A DNA stretch of 64,000 bases from Hemerocallis citrina (lineage: Eukaryota; Streptophyta; Magnoliopsida; Asparagales; Asphodelaceae). The notes beneath the pieces were generated by a model, which was not told the origin of the DNA, searched no databases, and saw only the letters and a list, made by a program, of their open reading frames with translations. The position numbers and the translations under genes are program-made. Shown here piece after piece: positions 1 to 10,441 of this stretch; the stretch's first letter is position 1; the number at the start of each line of letters is the position of its first letter. The DNA lies in NCBI GenBank assembly GCA_017893485.1, contig CM030362.1, forward strand, positions 31,662,089 through 31,726,088, in the 5' to 3' direction.

Positions 1-1078
1 TGACCTTCGGGATATGAATCTCGCGCTATTGGGTAAGTGGTGGTGGAAAATCTTTCACCCTAATGGAGAGGGTTGGCAGGATTTCGTTCAGGCTTACCTG
101 CATGGGAATGGTACGAGGAATTTGGGCTTTAGGGTTGGCCCAAGTGTCTCCTGATTCTGGAGAGCAATTTCTAAAGCCTATGAGCCTTTCAATAGTTGTG
201 TCTCGTCGTTTATTGGAAATGGCAAACTTACTAGATTCTGGTAAGATAAATGGTGTGGTGATCACACACTTAGAGGTCTGTTCCCCGACTTGTATGCTCG
301 TGTGGCACAACCGCACTGCACGACGACCGTGGCCTGTAGAAGAACTTCCTGAAAACCGGTATTTAAACAGGCACTGGACTCTGACTCTCAGCTCAGGTTT
401 ATGGAGCTTCAGGCCCATATCACCAGTTTGGGAATTAAATGCTCACAAGGACCAGATAGGAAAACCTGGGGACTTGAAAAGAATGACATTTTTATTGTTC
501 GCTCCTTTATAACCGTATTCATTTTAGGGGATGTCACCCGAAATGGTCGGATATTATTTAGAAGGCGAAAACCCTGCTGAAAATAAAAATCTTCTTATGG
601 CTGGTTCTAAACGATGTTATTCTGACTAGTGAGAACTTAGCTAAACGCCAACTGAATATTGACTCTATCTATGGGTTCTGCAATGCGGTCTCCGAGTCCA
701 GAGACCATCTTTTTCTGGAGTGTCCCAAGAGCAAAGCGGTCCTCGTTGAGGTCCGCAGCGCCCTGGGTACTAACGAGTATCCTAGTACGTATGAGGATCT
801 ATGGATAGACTCGAAGTTCGCTACTGAGAGACGGACTATGAGACAAGCCTGGTTTATCGCTATCGCTGCTACGACCTGGGTCCTTTGGCTAGATAGGAAT
901 AACTGTTATATTCGTGGGACTAGCAATAGTATTTCTAATAATTTGACTCACATTATGCATCTTAACACTTTTTGGGTTGCAGCTACTGCAACAGGTTCTC
1001 GTGGGAGGATTGTCAGTATCTTCCAGGTGGAGGAGTACGACGACGATGAAGTCGAGATCGGACCGACGCTCGACTGAG
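1..1078 (+). pseudogene. LINE ORF2 3' fragment (region after the RT domain)
   Basis: Reading mainly one plus frame gives LRDMNLALLGKWWWKIF at the left edge, then WCGDHTLRGLFPDLYARVA near 255-310. These are hallmark segments downstream of the reverse transcriptase of plant L1-type LINEs. Near 690-730 a shifted frame gives HLFLECPKSKAV, and near 860-910 WVLWLDRNNCYI, matching the zf-RVT-type C-terminus; the frame ends at 1077. Several stops and at least one frameshift break the reading, so it is dead. The RT domain would lie to the left, outside the window. Confident in LINE origin, not in exact lineage. Confidence 0.8.
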
Positions 1079-1435
1079 GGACCAGTATGCTCCGTTCTTC
1101 TGTCATTTTACTGCTATTCGATCCCCACCACCCCAGGGTTTTTTTTCTTTTTTTTTGGGGGGGGGAGGGGATTGGATGCTATGTTGTACTTGTGTTGGAT
1201 ACATGAATGTGTTGACTTTTCTTTTGTCCCACCCTCCATGCACGGGGAGGATCTATGTGTTTTTATGTATTGTAGGACTCTGTATTTGGCTCAATACTCT
1301 GAGTTTGTTTTATTAACTCCATATTAATGAAGTAGGGTAGCCATACTACATGTTTTCCTTTAGGAAAAAAAAACATATAACTTTATAATTTTATTTATTT
1401 TGAGAATCTAACCTACATATTATTTATTGTTTTGA
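1079..1435 (+). other. Probable LINE 3' tail, then unassigned AT-rich DNA
   Basis: Follows directly on the ORF2 remnant. It contains a T-run/G-run tract near 1139-1167 and ends in a short A-run at 1365-1374 that could be the LINE poly(A) tail. I see no gene. Confidence 0.4.
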
Positions 1436-1700
1436 AAGCTATTATCGTTATTGTTGGTTATGAACAGTTGGAGTACAAGTGTACAACAGCGTAAATAAAG
1501 TCCAATTAGAGGGGACTAGAAATTCAATATCACAAGCTAGGAGCCTAAAATTATATTTACCCTTGGTCCCTTAAAAATTTCAAAAATGTTTAAAATCAGG
1601 AAATTAAAAAACCATTTGATTGGATGGTTCATAACATTTTCTAGAAGCAGTGGTGGAATAAGAAATTTAAAAACGAGGTCCCTTGTAATTTTTGATAACA
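1436..1700 (-). repeat. Dispersed repeat, copy 1
   Basis: The stretch from GGTTATGAAC through AATAAAGTCCAATTAGAGG to the TTCTAGAAGCAGTGG motif recurs in the same orientation at 10442-10700. A partial version lies at 51215-51310. The end nearest 1640-1700 recurs inverted at 62880-62940. In each full copy it adjoins Ty3-type gag remnants, so it is probably part of the same retroelement family. Confidence 0.6.
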
Positions 1701-1880
1701 TCTGGTGATTGCACAAAATAAAATAAAATAACTTAATTATTAGTTATATTCAACTTGTGCAATTGATGTGTTTTATAACATGGAAAGAACTGACTAGCTT
1801 TAAAGAGCAAACTCATTAGATTACTGTCATCAGATTTAGGCAAATCCAATCTAGAATTTTTGAAATGAAAATTATAATTA
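1701..1880 (-). pseudogene. Ty3-type gag fragment
   Basis: The minus strand reads FHFKNSRLDLPKSDDSNLMS followed by LLFKASQFFPCYKTHQLHKL, a layout typical of the N-terminal capsid region of plant Ty3/gypsy gag (R-LDLPKFDG...W-FKA-QFF). A related copy is on the plus strand at 62691-62810 and another at 10690-10930. No protease or RT follows. Decayed fragment. Confidence 0.6.
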
Positions 1881-2255
1881 GGGCCGATTTTGAGGTATTT
1901 AAGGTCTGAGGCAAAGAATAAAATTGTGTCCCTTACAGACACACCTGTATTTTTTTAATATATATATTGATATTCTTTGAACAAACGGACCCACATTGTA
2001 TATGAAATATCACTGTTCGTAATTGGTTTTTTTTTTTAAATTAAAAAAAAAAAACATAATCTTAGATGCTACATTTGACTTTTGATTTCTTGCTCTCGAG
2101 CTATTTTGAAATTTGTTTTCTATTATACTCAATCAGTTACAGGATTGTGGATTAGCAATCATATTCTAGATCTATAAAAAAAAATTAGCTTACTGTAATG
2201 TGCAATAGTTATGGTAAAAGTTGCATAAACAAAATTATTTATTGGACTGAAAGTT
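1881..2255 (-). mobile_element. Fragment of hAT-like element with GGGCCG terminus
   Basis: Begins TAGGGCCGATTTTGAGG immediately beside gag. It matches, inverted, the right portion (about 62050-62682) of the hAT-like insertion at 61222-62682. The flanking octamer ATTATAAT sits at the position of the ATCATGAT duplication there, so both copies descend from one insertion event. The microsatellite and palindrome found in the right copy are absent here. Confidence 0.55.
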
Positions 2256-2262
2256 TATGTGA

Positions 2263-2690
2263 AGGGATGGTAACTGGGCGGGTTCACTCGCGACTTGCTC
2301 GCTTGAACCCAGCCAGCAATTAGGCGGTTTGGGTTCGGATCGATCCAGGTCGCAAATTTCGGATACCCAGCATGCTCGACCCGGTCCGTGAACCCGTGAC
2401 CAAGTCAACCTGCTCGAAACCCGCACACTCGACCCGCGGGTTTGGACGCGTTTGACCCGAACATTCGACTCGTTTGACCCGAACGTTCGACCCGCTCGGG
2501 TCAAACGATCTTAAACAGAGTCGTTGGCATTGTTTTGTGCTGTTTTTTGTGTGTGTGTATTTTTGTGTTTTTTGTTTTGTTTTATTTTGTTTTAGTTTTT
2601 CCCTATAATTACCCCCTTAATTCAATTAAAAAATTTCCACCCCTTACTCTCTTACTCTCTCTACTACTACTACTCATCTCGCATTCACTT
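2263..2690 (+). mobile_element. hAT-type terminus with CGGGTC/GACCCG motif array
   Basis: Starts AAGGGATGGTAAC, close to the TAGGGATGGCA terminus of the complete hAT element ending at 10028. It is followed by about 250 bp dense in GACCCG and CGGGTC hexamers, then an AT-rich leader resembling 9640-9780. No transposase follows, so this is a non-autonomous or chimeric derivative. Its inverted relative occupies 63800-64000. Confidence 0.55.
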
Positions 2691-2830
2691 AAGGAAAAAA
2701 GTTGTAAGAGAAAACATCTTAAAACTGATGCCGCTTTCTCAATATCAACATCATTATGCTGATGTCGCTATTGAAAATAGCGGCATTAGTATAATCCAAA
2801 AAAAAAAAAAGTGTTCGCATACTTGTGAAA
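2691..2830 (+). repeat. Inverted repeat arm 1
   Basis: About 140 bp (CATTCACTTAAGG through AGTGTTCGCATAC) is repeated inverted at about 4025-4190. It includes the short palindrome GATGTCGCTATTG...AATAGCGGCAT near 2760-2787. The two arms flank LTR debris and the RING-CH exon, so the whole 2.7-4.2 kb block could be one composite transposon. Confidence 0.6.
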
Positions 2831-2859
2831 AAAATACAAATAATCGTAGGTAAATTCAT

Positions 2860-3490
2860 TCCCTTCATTCCAATCCCCAAATTAGGGTTCAATTTCCCCC
2901 CAAATCCTCTAATTTCTAGGATTTAGAATTCAAATGAGGGCCGATTTGGAGCTCAATCACGATGATATGGGTTAAAAATCGAACTAAATTGGGACCGTTT
3001 AAATGGGACATGAATCTTAAAGCTCTCAGGAGTAAAACAGTAATTTCACCCGTAAATTGGCCCATGAATAAAAATTGGGCCTCTTTCAAGCCTAATAATC
3101 CAAAAAAGATCTGTCTCATTGGGTTGTCATAACATGCTCATGCAAATGAGTCCAGATCATTTAAGAATGATTTAAACTCATGATTATATATAAAAGATGG
3201 TTCAAAATCATCTCTCTTATCTAGGGGAGAGTTTAAAACTTAAATTCTCTCAACTACTCTTATATCTTCATGAAGAAGAGATAACTGATTCAATCCAAAA
3301 ATATCGAAAAATAGAGATAAATCATTATCTTGAAACTGCCCCCCAAGGCGACTATAAATACCCCTTTACCTTTACTAGAACAAGGTAATGAGTATTTTCT
3401 CCACAAAAGCTCTCTCATATTTTTTTTGAGTTCTGACTTGAGTGTCAGAGGGTCTGTCGTCAGGGTTAATCCCGATGTTTCAGACTTTTT
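2860..3490 (+). mobile_element. Decayed LTR with TATA box
   Basis: The region from AGGGTTCAATTT through the TATA motif ACTATAAATA at 3351-3360, then GACTTGAGTGTCAGAGG and TTTTTGCAGGTCGGCGG at 3437-3502, has the layout of a plant LTR promoter and R/U5. An inverted copy runs from about 63530 down to 62990 and diverges just after AACAAGGTAATGAGT. No polyprotein is attached. Confidence 0.5.
3352..3360 (+). promoter_or_regulatory. TATA box in decayed LTR
   Basis: CTATAAATA precedes CCCCTTTACC, the expected spacing for an LTR transcription start about 30 bp downstream. The inverted copy keeps a related TATAAATACCC near 63032-63042. Confidence 0.4.
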
Positions 3491-3679
3491 GCAGGTCGGC
3501 GGAGGGGATCCTCACCACACGAATCAGATCCAACGGCGCAAACGAGTCAGATTGAGAAGTCAACATCAGTTAAAAGCAGTCAATACCGACAAAAGTCAAG
3601 AAGGTCAGTTTTTTACTGTTTTTAAAAGAACTCATATCATCTCTTTGCTCACACACAAAAATTAGTAGCAGCACGAGAC

Positions 3680-3884
3680 ATGGAGAGAGCCCTGCTCTGA
3701 TCGGATGACGACGCCGACGACGATGATTCGAATGCGTTGGTTGAGAGGAAAATTCTGCTGGATTCATCGGATCCGAAGGGGAGTAGTAGTACTGCGCCGG
3801 TGATGGTCGAGATCGAGGATGAGGAGATTGAGCGGAGCTCTGCCGCGTGTTGCCGGATTTGCCTCGAAGGCGATTCCGATGCAG
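3680..3884 (+). pseudogene. Captured first exon of a RING-CH (RINGv/MARCH-type) E3 ligase
   Basis: From an ATG at 3680 the frame reads an acidic stretch, then VEIEDEEIERSSAACCRICL and EGDSDAG. It then meets a plausible 5' splice site, GCAG|GTGAAAATAGG, at 3884/3885. CCRICLE-D is the first zinc-ligand block of RING-CH domains; the remaining ligands would lie in later exons that are absent. A TGA at 3698-3700 interrupts the frame early. The piece lies between inverted repeat arms (2691-2830 and 4025-4190), suggesting capture by a transposon. Family call is by motif; the exact gene is unknown. Confidence 0.6.
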
Positions 3885-4024
3885 GTGAAAATAGGTTGGA
3901 TTTTGATGGTGTGTGGTTGGAATTTTTAGGATTTTGATGTTGGTGCATCGAAAACTGTGGATATGCTGTTTGTAATTACATACTGATGTCGCTATTATGG
4001 GTGTTTGTAACTACATACTGATGT

Positions 4025-4190
4025 TTGTGGATATGCCGAACACTTTTTTTTTAGATTATACTGATGCCGCTATTTTCAATAGTGACATCTGCTTAATGAT
4101 GTCGTTATTGAGAATATTGGTATAAGTTTTAAGATATTTTTTCTTACAATTTTTTAAGAGAACTGTTAAGTGAATGCGAGATATGATGAC
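4025..4190 (-). repeat. Inverted repeat arm 2
   Basis: Inverted partner of 2691-2830, including the palindrome GATGCCGCTATTTTC...ATAGTGACATC near 4060-4090. Two further half-palindromes (CGTCGTTACTCCC and GTGCCGCTATTGAC) follow to about 4245. Confidence 0.55.
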
Positions 4191-4289
4191 GTCGTTACTC
4201 CCAATAGCGGCAACAATTTTATAAAAGGTGCCGCTATTGACAACGACAAAGAAGTAATATATATCATTATTGTCAATAATATTTTATAC

Positions 4290-4514
4290 AGACTTGTCTA
4301 AAACTGAATTAGTTGGGTAAATATTGTCAAAAGTAGGTCAGTTTGATCAATATTTTTAAAATGTGGGTCAGTAGGGAAAACTTCGTCTAAAACTGGGTCA
4401 TTTGGGTATTTTTTTGGAAAATTGATCAGTTTGATCAATACTTTCAAAAAGTGGGTCAGTACGGATAAGATTTTGACCAATGGGTCAGTCTGATTGATGG
4501 GTCAGTCAAGTGCC
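4290..4514. repeat. Imperfect tandem repeat, AT-rich
   Basis: The motif GTGGGTCAGT with flanking TTTGATCAATA recurs at about 100-110-bp spacing (around 4337-4375 and 4430-4465), with extra GGGTCAGTC copies near 4480-4505. No coding potential is seen. Confidence 0.4.
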
Positions 4515-4517
4515 TTA

Positions 4518-5100
4518 CAGCATCTGTAGTCGTCCAAAGTCAGAATATGGATATTTGACATATAGAAATAAAAAATATAAAAATGAGTTGTAGTCGTCTA
4601 AATTTAAAATTTGGCTTACACGGAAGATGGTCTCCCATCTGAGCTTTTTAAATTTTTAATTTTTTCCAAAAAAATGTCGGACGGGGATATCACGGATATG
4701 ATATCCCGTCCGATTAAAAAAAAATTGAACGAAATGAGGATGTCGACCCATAAGATGGACTATAGGATTAATGTATAGGAATAAAAATTTTTGGCTAGAA
4801 TTGTGTTGGACGGGACATGATCTCCCGATTTTGGAGTTTAAAAAAAAACTAAATGGATTGACTTTTTTTTTTGGTTTTTTAAATCGATCGGGACGGAATA
4901 TGATATCTCGTCCGATCTATTTAATAATAAAAAAAGTTGTTTGCCAAATTTTGGCTTTTGCCATTTCTTCTGCCAATTTTGGCAGTCTACTGTTCACGTT
5001 TTTCCCTTTCAAAAAAATGGCTAAATAGCCAACGACTGCAGTACATTATTGGCCAAAATATCAATTTTTTTGGATATTTGGCCAATGACTACAAATGCTC
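4518..5100. mobile_element. PIF/Harbinger-like MITE A (TSD TTA)
   Basis: Terminal inverted repeats CAGCATCTGTAGTCGTC and GACTACAAATGCTC are flanked by TTA on both sides (4515-4517, 5101-5103), the target duplication typical of PIF/Harbinger elements. There is no transposase. Inside are palindromes with GGACG/CGTCC edges: 4677-4713 (TCGGACGGGGATATC...GATATCCCGTCCGA) and 4887-4916 (ATCGGGACGG...CTCGTCCGAT). Confidence 0.75.
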
Positions 5101-5103
5101 TTA

Positions 5104-5775
5104 GAGCATCCACACTCTTGTGGCATTAATGCATATTTTGCCGAAAATAGCACTGCAGTAGTGTGACATTTATGCATAATATAGCCTTTTTGATACAGTA
5201 GAATGGTATATTTGAGATTAGATATAACAATATGCATAATATAAAAGTGGTAATATTTAATCATTTTTTTATTCAATCGGACGAAACATGATATTTCATA
5301 CGATGATATTGTGTATTTTAAAAAATCTCGGATGAAACATCTTGATTCGTCCGAGAACTGTCCCAAAGTCTTTTTTATTGAACTAAAATTTTAGTTAGTT
5401 AATTAGATGATTAATTAGTTTAATTAGATATTTAGTTAGATAATTAGTTAAATAATTAAGATTAATTCTAATTTATAAAAAAATCATAAATTAAGTTAAT
5501 CTCACAAATGGAACGAAAGTCACGAAACCATGGTGGACGAAACATCATGCTTCGTCCCATTTGTGGGTCCCACCTAATTAATCAAAAAATTATCAAAACA
5601 TTGCAAAATAATTATTAAAATTTAAAAACAAAAATTTTTAAAAAATTAACAGGAATTTAGATGGACGAAACATCTGTTCGTTTTTTCTACAACTTTGTTA
5701 TATTTTGTCTTTTACCAACAACAGCAAAACAACAGAATGTTAATTTCAGTTATGCATATATGCATATTTTAACTC
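5104..5775. mobile_element. PIF/Harbinger-like MITE B, right end unclear
   Basis: Begins GAGCATCCACACTCTTGTGG directly after the TTA shared with MITE A and runs to the start of MITE C. No clean right terminus is visible, so it is probably truncated. It contains palindromes GGACGAAACATC..GCTTCGTCC at 5535-5557 and TCTCGGATGAA...TTCGTCCGAGA at 5326-5356. Confidence 0.55.
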
Positions 5776-5778
5776 TCA

Positions 5779-6497
5779 GAGCATCCACAATGGTTTCTTA
5801 TATTTGGCAAATTGCCATTTTATAGCAAATACATCGCTGCAGTGGTTTTTTATTTTGCCATTTTTTGGCAAATATGCTATATTCATTTCTCATATATGAG
5901 AAACAGAATAGCGATTCTCAAATTATGAGGGACGGTACAACATATACCGTCCGGTATATGTTATACCATCCCATTTATTATTTTTTTTTAAAAAGTGGGT
6001 CGGACGGTATAACAAGGTATATGTTATACCGTCCTATTTTTATTTTTATTTTTTAAAATTTTTTTTCCAATCCAACGGTCTAGATTTTGTCTTTAAAAAA
6101 AAACCCAAATTCTCGGACGGTACAACATGTACCGTCCTTGAATCTGGGGGCAATTAATGGGTAGAGCCAAACTGTGGTAGGTTAGGTGTAGTTAAATAGG
6201 TTTAGTTAGTTTTTAATTAGGTTTAGTTATTATTATATTATTTAAATTATTTAATTAATATAGTTTAATAATTAATAAGTAATTAACTTTTTTTAATTTG
6301 TTTTTAAACGATGAGACGGTATAATATATACCGTCACTCGCTTATTTCAAATGAGACGGGAAATGTTCTACCGTCCCGCGCAATATTTTCTAAAAAATGA
6401 GAAACATATAGCAAACGACCACTGCAGCAAACATCGCTATTTGTTACTACTGTAGCTGCCATTTTTTAACATATGAGAAACACGACTGTGGATGCTC
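5779..6497. mobile_element. PIF/Harbinger-like MITE C (TSD TCA)
   Basis: Termini GAGCATCCACAATGGTTTCT and AGAAACACGACTGTGGATGCTC are inverted repeats flanked by TCA (5776-5778, 6498-6500). Palindromes with GGACGGTA/TACCGTCC arms occur at 5930-5952, 6002-6034 and 6115-6137, with a shorter GACGGTATA...TATACCGTC at 6315-6335. No ORF. The hAT element starts 8 bp after its end. Confidence 0.75.
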
Positions 6498-6504
6498 TCA
6501 CGAC

Positions 6505-9500
6505 TAGGGTTGGCATTCAGGTCGACCGGGCCAGGTCGGGTCGGACCCGCCCGGGTTGGAGTTTGATTTGGGCGGGTTCGGGTCGGGTTGGAGGCTTAAC
6601 CGGGTCGGGCCGGGCCGGGTCGAAGAGCTGAATTCGTGACCCGCCCAACCTGTGAACCCTTTCGGGTCCAACCCGGGTCGGGTCGCAGGTTGGCCTGTTT
6701 AGATAGGGGTTTTTGTTTTGTACCTTAATTTTTTTTAATAATAAACATTAAAAAACGTAATAATAATAATAAGATTGAAAGAGTGAAATTGCCAAAAAAA
6801 ATGATATATTATTCATATGATTTCAAGTTATACAAGTTTCACAATTTCTAATAAGAAATAAAGATTTCACAAATTTGTTTTATACACTAACATATTTATT
6901 AATTCTTATATATAATTTCAATTTACTTCAATTTTTCTAATTTGAAATAACAAGCATAGATTTAATACAATTTTTTATCTATTTACAATTGTCTTCAATT
7001 TGATGGCCTTCAATTTGTTGTTGTTGACTTGTTGTTGGTCTTGAATTCTTCATTATGGTTGCTATTGTTGTTGTTGTTGTTGTTGTTGTTCTTCCGGTGA
7101 GTTGCTCCCACTTGTGAACGTAGATAATGCTTTTCCTTGTATCCTATCTTCAGCCTTCAGTTAGAATTCAGTGCAAACGAGTATCTCTAACGAATCGGGT
7201 TTCAAGCAATTCCTGTAATCAGTTAGAACTCTGCCACTTATAGAAAATACACTTTCAGAAGCAACTGTAGAGACAGGAGGAGTTAGTAGATCTTTAGCCA
7301 TATATTTAAGAATACTATATGTGTGTTCATGGTCTTTCCACCATTGTAAAATATCTAGTGAAGAAATAGAAGACTCAGAATGTTGTTGGTTATACCAATT
7401 TAATTCATTTGGTTGATTAGTCCTAGGTTTTTTGGATTGAATTTGTGCAAGTAAATTAAATGTTCTATCATTAAATTTACTCTTACTCTTACCTTTAGAA
7501 GTAGCAGAAGAAGAAGAAGAACTAACTATAGAAGTTGTACTACTACAAGCAAAACATCTATCATAATAATCATACAAATTATTTAATGTAGATTCAAATT
7601 TAACTAAAAAAGAAGGGCAATCAATTTCAGTTTCTTCATCCCCAAGTAAACTAAAAAACATTTCAATCAAATTCTTCGTACCTTCTAATTCGATACAAGG
7701 ATCCATAACAGTAGCAACACAATACAACATAGGAGGAGGATTAAAATACTTCAAAAATTTTGTGTATGCAGGCTTGACAATATCACCAACAAACGTATCA
7801 TTTAAAATTTTGTTAAAAGTTTGCATCATAGTAACTATTAAAATAAAAATACTACTAGAAGTAGATTCATATGATTTTGAAAATTTGAAAGTTGCAGTTT
7901 TAAAAGGTTCTAAAAATTTCAACAAAAAATCGGCATAATACTAATCGGGGGGAGTCATTTGAAAATTTAGCATATTTTTTGCGATACAAAAATCATTTAT
8001 ACATGCTTTATATTCGGTAACAACCTATAGTAAATCAAAAGTAGAGTTCCATCGGTGTTTAACATCCTTTAGAATTTTTCTAAAAGGTACATTTGAAATC
8101 CTACACCAATTTTTTCCATTCTTGAAATACAGCGCCACTTAATGCAATAAAATGTACACAATTTCTAATTTTAAGTATATATGGATCGGCTATTTTTAAT
8201 GCATCTTGAACACATAAATTTAAAATATGACATACACATCTAACATGAAAAATATTGTCAGATGGAGGGTTTAATTCTTTTTTAAAAATACTAATTGATG
8301 CATTGTGTTAGATGCATTATCAAAACTAATACACATAATTTTATCGCGAATATGAAAAACATCAGAAATTTCTAAAATACGGTTTGCTATTTCAACGCCA
8401 CTATGGGGATAGGGCAACGCGGCAAGTGATATGATTCTTTTTTGAAGAATCCAATCATTGTCGATCCAATGACAGGTTATTTTCATTATTGAAATATTGT
8501 TGCAACCCGTCCAACAATCCGAAGTTAAACTAATTCTACAAGTTAAACTCCACAAAATTGCAATCAAAGCGTCCCTCATTTCATTGTACATTTTAAAACA
8601 ATCTGATTTGCAAGTATTTCTCGGGATTCTTCTAAAATGAGGGTTTAAGACCGTTTGATTAAAATTTTTCAAGTCCCTACTATCGGAATAGGAAAATGGT
8701 AACTCTTCTTTTATTACCAATCGAGCTATTTCCCGACGAACAAGATCGGGATCATAAGAGTGGCTATCAACTAGACCGGTCCTAGGATGAATTTTATGTT
8801 GGTCGGGTAGGTCAACAAGAAGGTCTTCATGGGTACTTAGGATGTGTCGCTTAATTGTACCCGTGCCCTCACCTCTCTTCCATAATATGTTTTACAAACT
8901 TTCAAACCTATACCCGGAGTTTCTTCGTCCGGGATAAAATCGTAAAATTTATGCCAATTACTACTTTTCCCTACCACTAGGGGGTTGTGTTGTTTCGGTT
9001 GGTTGGTTATTGTTGTTCTTCTTCTAATTGTATGTCTCCTACAAATTCATCATGTGTACCCCATTGTTGGGTAGGAGGATCGGGGTACTCTTCGACGGGT
9101 TCATTATGTGGGACAATTGGTGACCTACAGAAAGTGTCGGTAGAATCTTGCCCACTTTGGCTACGACCGCTACCGCGTGATTTAGACATGTTTATATGTA
9201 GTAGTGTATGTAAAAAAAAATACACAATCTAGGGCGATAAGTTACAAAAAAAATCTAGAAACAAGAGGGTTGTGAGAGAGAAGATCAAAAAACCAACAGA
9301 CAAACAAGATACCAAAAATTATAACTACAAAAAAAAATTGAAATTGAGGAAGAGGGATATAAAATTTTAATACCGTTCACCGTGGATACGCGTATATAAA
9401 AGAACCCGTAAAAATAAGAATAGAAGTAGAAGTAGAAATCAGGAATTGAAGACTCGAGGAGAGCTTGGCGGAGAGTAAAAGACTTGATCACTGGGAGTTG

Positions 9501-10028
9501 GAGGAGAGTTGAAGACTTGAAGAACGTTGTTGAATTTTGACTTCGAAACGATCGGAATTTGATTGTGTATATGACTTGCTAGCTTCTTTGTTTAATTGTT
9601 CACAAATTCAAATAAATTGAGTAATAATAGTAGAGAGAGTAAGAGAGAAATGTGTGACTTTTTTGTTTGATTTTAGGGGGTATTTATAGGGTAAAAATTT
9701 TTTTAAAAAAAAAAAAAAACACAAAAAATACCAAAAAACGGCTAAAAGAGCCGTTCAACGGCTCTGGTGAACAGTAACCGACCGTTGGACCCGCGGGTCA
9801 ACGGTCGCGTCAAACGGTTCGCAACCCGTGGGTCGACCTGTGGGTTGGCGGGCGGGTTGGGTCATTTTTCGCGGATTACCGGGCCGGGTTGAGCAGGTTG
9901 GATTTGTTAGTTTAGCGACTCGGGTCGACCCGTTAACGTTAACGGGTTCGACCCGAACCTGAACCGTGGTTTCGCGGGCCGGTTAAATGGGCGGTTCGCG
10001 GATCGACCCGATCCATTTGCCATCCCTA
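6505..10028 (-). mobile_element. Complete hAT element, 3.5 kb, 8-bp TSD
   Basis: The ends TAGGGTTGGCA and TGCCATCCCTA are inverted with one mismatch. They are flanked by the perfect octamer CTCACGAC (6497-6504 and 10029-10036), the hallmark of hAT insertion. Both subterminal zones (about 6510-6710 and 9770-10010) are dense in CGGGTC/GACCCG motifs, presumed transposase-binding sites. A broken transposase lies on the minus strand. Because it cuts right at the flank of MITE C, it is younger than that MITE. Confidence 0.9.
7161..9225 (-). pseudogene. hAT transposase pseudogene
   Basis: Likely start is MSKSRGSGRSQSG near 9188. Around 8930-8840 a degraded BED-finger zone ends in GTGTIKRHI. At 8720-8271 comes the RNase-H-like core with LTSDCWTGCNNISIMKITCH and CISFDNAS (first catalytic region). 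At 7925-7161 comes the C-terminal dimerisation domain with DILQWWKDHEHTYSILKYMA and PPVSTVASESVFSISGRVL. Multiple stops and frameshifts (about 8990-8720 and 8270-7930) mean no functional protein. Flanks carry many GTT/GAA short repeats. The family is secure by the dimerisation signature. Confidence 0.85.
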
Positions 10029-10036
10029 CTCACGAC

Positions 10037-10441
10037 CGTGGACGATCTTAGGAGGTTTGAGAAATTTTTAAAAAGAAATCAATGAAGGGGCTAAGTTCTA
10101 ATTAATTACACACTCATAGTAGCAGCCTATCATTTAATCCAAAAACAAGGAAAAAATTAGCAGCCTACTGCCTTGATAATTTTTTCAAGATGTCGAAGGT
10201 GGCAGCCGCCACCGTTCCCCACCCCTTCCCTTGGTCCCCCCATTAGACTAAATCCAGAACCGGTCTTTTTAAATAAATTTCAAACACGCAACTATCTCGG
10301 GTTTGATGAATTGGGTAGATATAGTTTAGGCCTCTCGCAAGACACACAATTTTTTTTAGGCCCTTTAATTTTTTAAAACTATGTTAAACAGTACGTGATC
10401 CAAAAAAAGGAGTAGATAACCTATAAAAATAGTACTCGAAC
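10037..10441. other. No gene seen
   Basis: About 400 bp between the hAT element and the next repeat. It contains scattered GGCC-type motifs (ACCGGTC, AGGCC) that could be debris of another hAT-like element, but no coding frame or RNA gene that I can support. Confidence 0.5.

Noticed and set aside
26..418. Minus-strand 130-codon ORF at the window start
   Set aside because: Antisense shadow of the LINE ORF2 remnant, which has recognisable motifs on the plus strand.
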